DNA of 12,623 nucleotides from Geodermatophilaceae bacterium (lineage in GTDB: Bacteria > Actinomycetota > Actinomycetes > Mycobacteriales > Geodermatophilaceae). Positions 1 through 6,885 of this stretch are shown here, piece by piece (positions within the stretch are counted from its first letter, which is position 1; each line of letters opens with the position of its first letter). The position numbers and the translations under genes were made by a program. The notes under the pieces were generated by a model. That model did no database searches and had not been told where the DNA came from. It saw nothing but the letters and a program-made list of their open reading frames with translations. Location: positions 1 to 12,623 of the forward strand of contig JACCUM010000003.1 in NCBI GenBank assembly GCA_013811805.1, in the 5' to 3' direction.

Positions 1-76
1 CTAGGTGATCTTCGAAGTCGGCAGGCACCTGCACTCGCCCAATTTCAAGTCCCTCCGGCGCGAGGTCAGTGGTCAT
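1..76 (-). CDS. Possible N-terminus of an unidentified minus-strand gene (partial)
   Basis: An ATG at 74-76 opens a minus-strand frame that stays open to the window edge, giving about 25 residues that begin MTTDLAPEGLEIGRVQVP and continue PADFEDHL. The composition is acidic and reads like an ordinary soluble protein start. No Shine-Dalgarno sequence is evident in front of the ATG, and too little is visible to assign a family. It lies in the same direction as the response regulator but about 410 bases downstream of it. It may be a real gene continuing off the left edge, or chance. Confidence 0.3.
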   Translation of the reverse strand, partial: MTTDLAPEGLEIGRVQVPADFEDHL

Positions 77-238
77 CGGCAGACCGTGAACCGTTGCAGC
101 ACAACCGGTGAACAGGCCGACTCCCCCTTTGCGGGAGACGATGCCGGTCTTTCGGGTCGCGGCAAGAGGACGTAGCGCCGCAGCACCCCGGCGTGCACGG
201 TGATGTTGTTCACGCCCTGCTCGAACTGCTCGTCCAGC

Positions 239-478
239 GTGTCGGGTGGGCCCGACGACGCTCCATCGTGGCTGCTGAACGCGACCGACCGGGAACGGGG
301 CTGGCAGATCGGCAAGGAGTCCGCCAACAGGTCCGGGCGGCAGTCCGACGACGCAGCGGCAGGGGTCCGAGAGATCAGCGACAAAGCGGCCGACCTGCTG
401 GCCTGGTTGACCGGGAGGTCCACCGGCGAGGGCCTAGCTACGGACGGTGTCCTGCCCACCCCGCCGCACTGGATGTAG
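239..478 (+). CDS. Hypothetical short plus-strand reading frame, possibly a gene remnant
   Basis: From about 245 to the TAG at 476-478 one plus-strand frame shows the codon pattern of a GC-rich coding sequence: most third positions are G or C and second positions are much less so. The product would be about 79 residues from a GTG at 239, with a hydrophilic start and the segment REISDKAADLLAWLTG near the middle. I recognise no domain. An ATG further upstream at 200 is possible, but residues added there are Cys/Ser-rich and look non-coding. Just to its left, about 160-245, the minus strand has an equally coding-like piece (LDEQFEQGVNNITVHAGVL), so this stretch looks like a patchwork of decayed genes. 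The rest of 77-487 holds nothing else I can support. Confidence 0.25.
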   Translation: MSGGPDDAPSWLLNATDRERGWQIGKESANRSGRQSDDAAAGVREISDKAADLLAWLTGRSTGEGLATDGVLPTPPHWM

Positions 479-487
479 TCCGGCCGC

Positions 488-913
488 CTACGGCAGTTCC
501 GCGCTCGGGGACCCGGATGCCATCGAGGAAGTGCGCAACACAGCACCCTGTCGCTGTGGGTCATGCCGGTCGATGCTGGCCAGAAGCTGCTTGATCGGGA
601 ATGGCTTTGCCAGGTAGTCGTCAACGCCCAGCTGCGCGGCGCGGGTCCGATCGTCCCGATCGGTTCGCGCCGTCACCACGATGACGGGCATCTGGACGCC
701 CTGCTCGCGCACCCGGCGGAGCACCTCGAGGCCATCCATGTCCGGCAGTCCCAGATCGAGCACCAAGACGTCATGCTCGGGCTCGGGGTTCAGTATCGCG
801 TCCAGGGCGTCCTTGCCGACCCCTACGACGTCGACGGTGTGGTCCCCCCGCCTGAGACCCTTGGTCAGAAAGGCAGCGATGCGCTCTTCGTCTTCGACCA
901 GCAATACCTTCAC
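488..913 (-). pseudogene. Response regulator truncated after its receiver domain
   Basis: The 141-residue product starts at a GTG (911-913) that overlaps the kinase stop by four bases (GTGA), so it is translationally coupled to the kinase. Residues 1 to about 115 form a complete CheY-like receiver: acidic pocket at E7/D8/E9 (VEDEE), phospho-acceptor D53 in VLDLGLPD, T81 in VVTAR, and K103 in LAKPF. Receivers of this sequence type normally continue into an OmpR/PhoB winged helix, giving about 220-240 residues. Here similarity ends at LLASIDR and the last 25 residues are unrelated. I found no winged-helix motif in any minus-strand frame between 1 and 487. It could be a broken regulator or, less likely, a stand-alone receiver. 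If broken, a different protein must bind the shared operators described at 4098-4135 and 9858-9895. Confidence 0.75.
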
Positions 914-2400
914 TGCGGCACCACTAACCAGAAGGTCGCGCCCGAACCGGGACGGTTGTCCAACCCTGCCGCACCACCGTGTGCGCGGGCGATCCCGAAT
1001 ACGATCGCGAGTCCGAGACCGTTGCCGGGCGTGGTGGAAGTACCCGTGCAGAATGGCAGGAACACCGACTCCACGTCTTTCGGTGAAACGCCGTCGCCGT
1101 GGTCAGTGACCTCGAACCGCCAGCGGTCGTCGACTGCGAGCGCCCGAAGTTCGATCTTGGTGTTGTAGGGCGTGTGCTGGGCGGCGTTCCTGAGCAGGTT
1201 GATCAAGGCCTGCGTCAGGCGTTGCGGGTCAGCCCTGAGGTGGCCTCCTGTCGGCCCGGACGTGACCTCCAGCCGGCCGGCCACCAGGGGTGCGGCTTTG
1301 GATGCGACGTCGGCGACGAGCAGATCGATGTCGATCGCTTCCCGTCGCAAGGACGCCGGATCCTCCATCCTGGTCAGGGTGTTCATGTCCTCGACGATGC
1401 GGGCCATCCGGTCGAGTTCGTCGATGACGAGTTCGACGGTTTCGCGCAGCTCCGCGGCGGTGGGATCGGAATCCAGCAGCTCCAGGTGCCCGCGACAGAT
1501 CGTGATCGGCGTCCGGAGTTCATGCGAGGTCTCCCGGATGAACAACCTTTCTCGCTGGAAGGCCGCGTCCAGCCGGTCCAGCATCAGGTTGAGGGTCGAG
1601 GCGAGCACCCGGGCGTCGTCTTGGGCTGGGGGGAGGGACAGCCTGGTGGTCACGTCGCCGCTCTTGGAAATATCTTCCGCGGTACGCGCCATCTCGTGCA
1701 TAGCGTCGCGTTCCTCGATGCTGCGCAGCCAACCGCGGTAGGCGAAGAAGGTCAGCACGAGCGGCACTGCGAGGAGCAGCAGGCCGAGCGGAGCAACGAC
1801 CCACAGCAGCGCCCCCAGGATGCCGATGGCGAGATTGCCGACCCAGTGCAGGATGCCGGTTGGAACCAGGGCCACCTTCCAGAAGGACTCGTGCTCGATC
1901 AAGGAAATGATGGCGGCTATCAGGAGGTTGTTGACGGCCTGGAATGCGGCCATCGCCGCCGCCGCCGCCAGCCAGCCCACGGGCTCGGTGACAGCTGGCG
2001 AACCAAACGCCCCGTACACCAACAGCGCGGCGCTGATCCCCAGCAGGATTTGAGCGACATTGAAGGCGATCTTTACCGGCGGGAAGTGTTGCACCGCCTG
2101 GCCGACAACGATGGAAACCGCAAGGGCCGCGACGAGCACGCTGGGCGGGACGAGGAAAAGCGCCGCAGTCCACAGGGCATCTGTGACTACGTAGACAGTT
2201 CTTTCCGTGCGGTAGGGCAGCTCGAACTGGAAGAACTCACCCACGGCGACCGCGACGGCCAACCCGGCGAACAGGACGGCGTCGCGGCCGGTCCAGACCT
2301 GAATTTCCGGCAGCCGGACGGCCGTCACGGCTACGCCCGCGAGGCTGACCCCCGCGACAAGGACTCGGGCCGCAGCAGGCCAGCTGCGCCACTCGTTCAC
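910..2400 (-). CDS. Membrane sensor histidine kinase
   Basis: This 496-residue protein is the sensor of a two-component pair. Residues 10-220 are a polytopic membrane region with about seven or eight hydrophobic segments and no large extracellular domain, so the signal is probably sensed in or near the membrane. A HAMP-like linker follows at about 220-285. The phospho-acceptor is H293 in SHELRTP. The ATP-binding domain shows the N box (N401/N405 in NLLRNAAQHTP), the G1 box DHGDGV at 433-438, an F-box-like FLPF at 447-450, and the G2 box GNGLGLAI at 459-466, so the kinase core looks intact. The GTG start at 2398-2400 lies seven bases after the protease stop with no strong Shine-Dalgarno sequence, suggesting coupling to the protease. 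The stop overlaps the regulator start. Confidence 0.93.
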   Translation of the reverse strand: MNEWRSWPAAARVLVAGVSLAGVAVTAVRLPEIQVWTGRDAVLFAGLAVAVAVGEFFQFELPYRTERTVYVVTDALWTAALFLVPPSVLVAALAVSIVVGQAVQHFPPVKIAFNVAQILLGISAALLVYGAFGSPAVTEPVGWLAAAAAMAAFQAVNNLLIAAIISLIEHESFWKVALVPTGILHWVGNLAIGILGALLWVVAPLGLLLLAVPLVLTFFAYRGWLRSIEERDAMHEMARTAEDISKSGDVTTRLSLPPAQDDARVLASTLNLMLDRLDAAFQRERLFIRETSHELRTPITICRGHLELLDSDPTAAELRETVELVIDELDRMARIVEDMNTLTRMEDPASLRREAIDIDLLVADVASKAAPLVAGRLEVTSGPTGGHLRADPQRLTQALINLLRNAAQHTPYNTKIELRALAVDDRWRFEVTDHGDGVSPKDVESVFLPFCTGTSTTPGNGLGLAIVFGIARAHGGAAGLDNRPGSGATFWLVVPQ

Positions 2401-2407
2401 ATCGAGG

Positions 2408-4075
2408 TCAGTTCCATGCCTCGGCCCGCCAGTACCGGGCTGTCCAGTTCCCCGGATTCAGGCCCGCTTCCTGCCAGGAACTGGCCGCCCAGCTCTGTTC
2501 ATCCCAGCCCAGGCCAGCCCAGGCGCCCGGTGTCCACGGCGTGGCGCGCCACCCCGCCGACACGTTCGTGAATCGAGCCCAGGGCGAGTTCGGGTACGTG
2601 CTGGCGTTCCACGCACGGGCCGCCCAAGCGCCACTGTTGAAGGCATTGCCGAGGGCATCGATATCTCCGGAGACCTGCTCAGGGACACCATCGCCGTTGA
2701 AGTCGGTGTACGGCTTGGCATTATCCCGCGAGGAGTCGATGGACCCGGTACCGGTCGACCGCGCCAGCCCGACATTGGCAGGGTCGTTCACGAAGGCCCG
2801 GCTGCGCGCTGCCCCGACCGCGGCGGCGGCGTCCACGAGACCAGCCCCGGCCCCAGCCTGACCGACCATCGCGGGGTCAGTCGTCCCGAGGAGTGCGGCC
2901 TTGGCCTCGTTCGGCGTCATGCTCGGCGCGGCCTGGAACATCAGCGCCGCGACACCCGAGACGATGGCCGTCGCTTGCGAGGTCCCGTGTCCCTTGAAGT
3001 ACTGGGTGCCGACCCTGGCCGCCGGGCGCATCTCATAGAGCGTGCTCCCAGCCGCAGCCTGGGACACGATGCTGATTCCCGGCGCGACCAGGTCCGGCTT
3101 ATCGACGTTCTCTCCGGTTGGTCCTCGACTCGAGAACGGCGCGACCGTATCGTCCGCCGGATCAGCGGTTCCGACAGTGTCGGCGGCTCCGACAGTCACG
3201 ACGAACGGGTCGTCTCCGGGCTTGTCGATGTTCTGTCCGCCCTCTCCCCGGTTGCCGGCCGCCACGACAACCAGGATGCCGGCGTGCCACAGCCGCTGCA
3301 CCGCGTGGTTGAGCGGATCGAGTTCGTGTTTCTGGGTGGAGTCGGTGCCGAAGGACAGGTTCAGTACCCGGATTCCGTAACGGCTCGCGTTGTTGTGGAT
3401 CCATTCGAGAGCGCCGAGCACCTCGGAGACATCGGTCGCGCCGTTCCACTCCGAGACCCGGACTGACACGATGTTCGCCCCGGTCGCCACGCCCGCCCAC
3501 TGCCCGCCGGAGCGTTGGCCGTTACCCGCGACGAGTCCGGTCATGTGGGTGCCGTGGCCGAAGGTGTCGTAGCCGCCGCCGTCCGGAGTGAGGTCCACCC
3601 GGGCGCGGACCCGGTTGCCGAGATCCGGGTGGCGGGTGACACCGGTGTCGAGGACGGCGACGGTGACTCCCGCGCCGTTCGTCTCCTGCGGGATGGACGG
3701 TAGCCCGATGGCCGCCCGCCACACGGTGTTCGGTGGTAGCGGGTCGTACTGCTCCAGGTCGGCCTCGAAATCGCTCAGCGTCACCGAGCCGTCGGTCCAG
3801 AGTCCGGCGATGCCCGGCGTACGCCCCAGCATCGCCAGGGAGCTCGCTGGGATTGTGGCGGCGAAGCCGCCTATGAGGCCGAGTCGCCGGCCGATATCGC
3901 CGCCGGCCGCGGTGACCGCGCCCTCGGCAACGGAGGACTCCGGCGCGGTTTCGCTGACGATCACCGACACCATGTGAACCTCGCCAGCTGCCGACGCTGT
4001 CACCGCGGCCGGTGTGATCACCGATGCGGTGAGGGCGAGTGCAGTCACGAACAGCGCGGAGCGGCGCAGAGTCAT
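2408..4075 (-). CDS. Secreted subtilisin-like (S8) serine protease with Trp-pentad tail
   Basis: The 555-residue precursor begins with a signal peptide (RR at 4-5, hydrophobic 7-22, small residues around 23-31). Residues 31 to about 120 look like an inhibitor-type propeptide. The peptidase S8 domain follows with a complete catalytic set: D143 in VAVLDTG, H177 in GHGTHMTG, oxyanion N275 in AAGN and S366 in GHGTSQA. A DFNGDGVPE segment at 458-466 looks like a calcium-loop motif. The last 75 residues carry Trp on an exact five-residue register (484 to 554). Some actinobacterial S8 proteases end in Trp/Ser/Gly pentad tails whose role is unknown, and this one is a more varied version. It is the first gene of an operon with the kinase and receiver, so it may act on, or respond to, an envelope signal. 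The ATG at 4075 is preceded by a probable promoter rather than a ribosome site. Confidence 0.95.
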   Translation of the reverse strand: MTLRRSALFVTALALTASVITPAAVTASAAGEVHMVSVIVSETAPESSVAEGAVTAAGGDIGRRLGLIGGFAATIPASSLAMLGRTPGIAGLWTDGSVTLSDFEADLEQYDPLPPNTVWRAAIGLPSIPQETNGAGVTVAVLDTGVTRHPDLGNRVRARVDLTPDGGGYDTFGHGTHMTGLVAGNGQRSGGQWAGVATGANIVSVRVSEWNGATDVSEVLGALEWIHNNASRYGIRVLNLSFGTDSTQKHELDPLNHAVQRLWHAGILVVVAAGNRGEGGQNIDKPGDDPFVVTVGAADTVGTADPADDTVAPFSSRGPTGENVDKPDLVAPGISIVSQAAAGSTLYEMRPAARVGTQYFKGHGTSQATAIVSGVAALMFQAAPSMTPNEAKAALLGTTDPAMVGQAGAGAGLVDAAAAVGAARSRAFVNDPANVGLARSTGTGSIDSSRDNAKPYTDFNGDGVPEQVSGDIDALGNAFNSGAWAARAWNASTYPNSPWARFTNVSAGWRATPWTPGAWAGLGWDEQSWAASSWQEAGLNPGNWTARYWRAEAWN

Positions 4076-4082
4076 ACCACAT

Positions 4083-4088
4083 TAATCA
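4083..4088 (-). promoter_or_regulatory. Probable -10 element of the protease operon, leaderless transcript
   Basis: On the minus strand TGATTA lies seven bases before the protease ATG. With the usual -10 to start-site distance, transcription would begin at or next to the ATG, giving a leaderless mRNA. This agrees with the absence of a Shine-Dalgarno sequence. The ATP-grasp operon has TGAACT in the same position relative to its ATG. The hexamer is a weak match on its own and the call rests mainly on that parallel. Confidence 0.4.
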
Positions 4089-4097
4089 CACGGCGAG

Positions 4098-4135
4098 ATA
4101 AGACCAGCATGAGGAATGGATGAGAGTCTTCTTAG
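4098..4135 (-). promoter_or_regulatory. 11-bp-period direct-repeat operator of the protease/two-component operon
   Basis: On the plus strand, pentamers begin at 4098 (ATAAG), 4109 (ATGAG), 4120 (ATGAG) and 4131 (CTTAG), exactly 11 bases apart. The block from 4120 to 4134 reads ATGAGAGTCTTCTTA. Direct repeats once per helical turn are typical of tandem binding by OmpR/PhoB-type regulators. The array ends 22 bases before the protease ATG, so it would overlap the -35 region, a position suited to an activator. Nearly the same array precedes the ATP-grasp operon. Confidence 0.75.
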
Positions 4136-4173
4136 TGTCCGCGCGAGCGACCCCCTGTCACAGGTGACGCAGC

Positions 4174-4520
4174 TCAGCGGGCGAGGGTGTCCACGGCTGC
4201 ACCGAAGACCCGCGGGAGCGCGCGGCCACGGGAACGAGCGAGAGTCGGACGACCGGGATGCGGGTGATGGTGACCAATCCGCTGGTCAGCCACCGATATT
4301 CGCGGGTCAACGAGCGCCACCGCCTCGGATACTCTTGCGACCGCCCGGCGATGATGGACCGTACGGCTGCCTGGGCACACGCCAGACCGATTCTCAGTCC
4401 TCACCGGTGAGGGCGTCGACGCACCCGGCCGTGAACCGGCGACGAGACCTTCTGCCGCAACGGCCCCGCTCCTCGTGCGGAACTGCACGCTATCCGCGCG
4501 GCGACTCTCGTGCCGCCTCT
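4174..4520 (-). pseudogene. Frameshifted C-terminal remnant of an FAD-dependent oxidoreductase
   Basis: Reading across minus-strand frames recovers the C-terminal half of a flavin-dependent oxidoreductase of the geranylgeranyl-reductase-like kind. In order: RGAGPLRQKV (near 4460), CVDALTGE (near 4410), LRIGLACAQAAVRSIIAG, then WRSLTREYRWLTSGL and VPVAAR, and finally RVFGAAVDTLAR ending at the TGA 4174-4176. Restoring one base after GAG near 4402 gives the family motif TGEGLRIG. Restoring one near 4220 joins the last two blocks. The flavin-contacting GDxxG segment expected before CVDALTGEG is missing, as if lost by deletion between two copies of GGCCGGGTG. The N-terminal half is absent. The gene is therefore non-functional. 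It is not part of the ATP-grasp pathway in its present form, although it lies directly downstream. Confidence 0.65.
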
Positions 4521-4747
4521 GAAAACTGCGTCTGCAAGGCGGCAACAGTCCAGCAATCACGACGCTTCACGAGGTGTGCGATCGACACTAGAAGGCTGCC
4601 GTAGTAGCGGGCGCTGGCGACGGCCGCTCGGTAGAGGATCCAGATGCCGACGATGGCGAGCCCGATCGCGCCGACGGTGTGTCCCCAGTGCTGGAGACCG
4701 AAGCGCAAGCCGGCGACGATAGCAACCAGGAGCAGGACGAACTGCAT
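4490..4747 (-). CDS. Small two-helix membrane protein, function unknown
   Basis: The 85-residue product starts at an ATG 40 bases after the transporter stop. It has a hydrophobic helix at residues 2-14, a second at about 25-42 (VGAIGLAIVGIWILYRAAV), and then a basic segment with SARYYGSLL. Codon use is strongly GC-ending throughout, which supports real coding. No Shine-Dalgarno sequence precedes the ATG. The frame stays open upstream for about 14 codons to an in-frame TGA but offers no alternative ATG or GTG. The last 15 or so residues overlap the oxidoreductase remnant and may be an aberrant extension caused by decay. It could be the last gene of the ATP-grasp operon or a leftover of another locus. 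I do not recognise the family with confidence. Confidence 0.5.
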   Translation of the reverse strand: MQFVLLLVAIVAGLRFGLQHWGHTVGAIGLAIVGIWILYRAAVASARYYGSLLVSIAHLVKRRDCWTVAALQTQFSEAARESPRG

Positions 4748-4786
4748 CGAACAGTAGAGGTCGAGGCGGCCGCGCTGCTCGTCACC

Positions 4787-6061
4787 TCATCCCAGACTGC
4801 TGGTGCGCCTTGCGGCGACCTGGTCTATTCGGCCAGTCGGATGAGGTTGGTGGGTGGGTCGGGGCGCTGCTCGGTGATTGAGGCGAAGCGCGAAGCCTTC
4901 GGTGGCCAATGCGAGTCCGATGCGGAGGATGAGGACAGCCGGGACCCCCCATAGCGACCACACCAGGCCGGCGACGATCGGTCCGGACATTTCTCCGAGA
5001 TCTTCGGCGGCACTGAGCCGGGAGAGGGTTCGCGCGCGCCGTCGCGGGTCGTCATCGGCGACGTGGGCCATCAGGGCGCCCCAGGCGGGTCGGAAGGCGG
5101 CTTTCCCGACATCGTCTGCCGCCTTTCCGGCCAGCAGCCCGGCGTAGGTGGGCGAGACCAGCCAGATCACCGACGAAACGACGTTGCCGACGGCTCGCAT
5201 GCACAGCACCAGTCGTCGGCTGTGGCGGTCGGAGATCCAGCCCCACAGCGGCCCCGACAGCGCTACCACCGCACCGACGGCATAGATCGACCCGGCGGCG
5301 GCCGGTGAGAGTCCGACGTACTCGACAGCCAGCACCGGCAGCAGGTTGGCCATCAGATATGCGGTGCCTGCGGTGAGGAACCCGAGGACGGCGTACGGAC
5401 GCAGGGCTCGCTGCCGGTCGGCGGGTTCAGGGTCATCGGGCGCCCGAGGCGGGAGCCTCAGCCCCGCCACGGCTCGGCCGCGTAGCCGCCAGATCACCAA
5501 GCCGAACGGGAGCGCCGAGAGCGCGGCGGCGACCACGAAGACCGGCGGGTAAGCCCCGAGCAGCAGGGTGAGCAACAGTCCGGCTGCGAACCGTCCGCCG
5601 GACCCGGCGACCGTCTTGGCGGTCTGGTACCAGGCGAACCGCTGCGCCACCGCAGCCTTGCCGCCGAGCCCGGCCAAGACCGTGGCGGCAGCCGGGTCGC
5701 GCAAGGCGATCGCGACGCCATGCAGCCCTCTCACGGCGAACAGTTGCCACGGTGCCACTGCGAAGACGAGCAGCAGTAGCGCGGCAGTACGCAGGGCGAC
5801 GGCGGTGACGTATGCGGAGCGCACCCCGAAGCGGTCGACCACCCAGCCCATGCCGGGCTTGAGCACGACCGCAACGGCCAGGTTGGTCGAGAGCAGGACT
5901 CCGATCGCGGAGAGCGACATGCCCAGCGAGTGGGCGTACAGCGGCAGCGCGAAGCTGATGATTCCGAAGGCAAGCCGGGACAGGAAGCCCTCGACCACGA
6001 TGACGCCCAGCGGCGATCCGAGCCGACGTCCCGCGGCGAGGCGGTGCAGGGCCGTGGTCAC
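4787..6061 (-). CDS. Major facilitator superfamily transporter, probable exporter
   Basis: This 424-residue protein has about 12 hydrophobic segments in two six-helix halves. The loop motif GMGWVVDRFGVR lies after helix 2 (residues 70-81), and its counterpart GWISDRHSRR lies in the second half, both typical of the major facilitator superfamily. The family moves small solutes by proton coupling. The sequence resembles drug/metabolite efflux members rather than sugar importers, but the substrate cannot be read from it. The start is a GTG at 6059-6061 overlapping the stop of ATP-grasp enzyme C by four bases (GTGA). As the last gene of the coupled set it is the natural candidate to export the product made by the four enzymes upstream, or to confer self-protection. 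Confidence 0.92.
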   Translation of the reverse strand: MTTALHRLAAGRRLGSPLGVIVVEGFLSRLAFGIISFALPLYAHSLGMSLSAIGVLLSTNLAVAVVLKPGMGWVVDRFGVRSAYVTAVALRTAALLLLVFAVAPWQLFAVRGLHGVAIALRDPAAATVLAGLGGKAAVAQRFAWYQTAKTVAGSGGRFAAGLLLTLLLGAYPPVFVVAAALSALPFGLVIWRLRGRAVAGLRLPPRAPDDPEPADRQRALRPYAVLGFLTAGTAYLMANLLPVLAVEYVGLSPAAAGSIYAVGAVVALSGPLWGWISDRHSRRLVLCMRAVGNVVSSVIWLVSPTYAGLLAGKAADDVGKAAFRPAWGALMAHVADDDPRRRARTLSRLSAAEDLGEMSGPIVAGLVWSLWGVPAVLILRIGLALATEGFALRLNHRAAPRPTHQPHPTGRIDQVAARRTSSLG

Positions 6062-6885
6062 GACGCCTGGGCCGCTGCGCCGCCGGCGTAGTCGACGTAC
6101 TCGGCGTAGTCGGCGATGACCGCGGCGATCTTCGGGGCGGCGTCGGGCACACCCTTGTAGCCGGGGAAATAGTTCACGTCGACGACGACGGGGCCGTCGG
6201 GGCTCTCGACGATGTCGATACCGAACAGATCCAGACCGAAGGCCGCGCGTACCCCCTCGGCGGCGGCACGAACCGCACGGCTCACCGGGACCGATCGGCC
6301 AGGGCGGGTGAACGAGTCGGCGTCGAATCGCTTGCGGACGGCGAAGACGTGCTCGCCGGCGACGTAGACCTTCAGGTCCTCGCCCGGTCCGGGAACGTAG
6401 CGCTGCACCACTACGGGGGTACGCGGGGAAGGAAGGGCGCTGAGCTCTTCAGGCCTTCGGATGATGTGGACGCCGGTGCCGCGGTGACCGCGGTGAGGCT
6501 TGACCACGAGCGGGCCGTCATCGAGTAGGCCAGCGGCCTGGGTTAGGTCTCCGGTGACCCAGGTAGCGGCGGTGGGGACGCCGGCCGATCGCATCCGCCG
6601 GGACGCGGTGATCTTGTCCTGGGCGGCCAGGCACCCGAGGTAGGGGTTGAGCAGTCTGGCGCCCTGGTCGTGCAACACCCCGGCCAAGCTGAGCGCCAGC
6701 TCGGTGTGGGACTTGAGGACGTACAGGTCGGCGGCCGGCACGAAGGTGTCGGCGCGGTCAAGACGATCCTCAGGGATCCACCCGTCGACGACATGTCCGC
6801 GCCTCGACAGCCGCGCGTTGACCTCCCGTAGCACCGGGCTGGGAGCATCGGGGACCCGCCGGGTCAACAGGTACATGATCCTCAT
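6058..6885 (-). CDS. ATP-grasp enzyme C (ligase or kinase)
   Basis: The product is 275 residues from the ATG at 6883-6885, whose ATGA overlaps the dehydrogenase stop. An upstream in-frame start would run into the dehydrogenase gene and is unlikely. G-rich sequence (GGGGCGG) precedes the start. ATP-grasp features in order: pre-ATP-grasp region with NPYLGC at 80-85, K91 in QDKITA, phosphate-loop K129 in VVKPHRGHRGTGVH, adenine/hinge segment VVVQRYVPGPGEDLKVYV at 158-175, D224 in FGIDIV, and the metal-binding D236 and N238 in VVDVNYFPGYKGVP. All key residues are present. It is a close relative of enzyme B, with D224, D236 and N238 at identical residue numbers. RimK-like ligases join a carboxylate to an amine through an acyl phosphate, whereas the NYFPGYKG motif also resembles ITPK-type inositol phosphate kinases. 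The substrate is unknown. Confidence 0.88.
   Translation of the reverse strand: MRIMYLLTRRVPDAPSPVLREVNARLSRRGHVVDGWIPEDRLDRADTFVPAADLYVLKSHTELALSLAGVLHDQGARLLNPYLGCLAAQDKITASRRMRSAGVPTAATWVTGDLTQAAGLLDDGPLVVKPHRGHRGTGVHIIRRPEELSALPSPRTPVVVQRYVPGPGEDLKVYVAGEHVFAVRKRFDADSFTRPGRSVPVSRAVRAAAEGVRAAFGLDLFGIDIVESPDGPVVVDVNYFPGYKGVPDAAPKIAAVIADYAEYVDYAGGAAAQAS

Noticed and set aside
1099..2571. A 490-residue plus-strand open frame
   Set aside because: It is antisense to the histidine kinase, which has every expected motif. The plus-strand product is a low-complexity Gly/Arg/Asp-rich sequence.
4157..4168. Palindrome GTCAC-AG-GTGAC upstream of the protease operator
   Set aside because: The arms are only five bases with no T run, so it is not a terminator. 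A single occurrence is too weak to call an operator.
4174..4560. A 128-residue intact minus-strand protein
   Set aside because: Only its last dozen residues match the oxidoreductase family. The conserved blocks upstream are in other frames, so it is a pseudogene.
4116..4604. A 162-residue plus-strand protein starting inside the operator
   Set aside because: It is antisense to the oxidoreductase remnant and the small membrane protein, and its composition is non-coding (Arg/Ser/Pro-rich).
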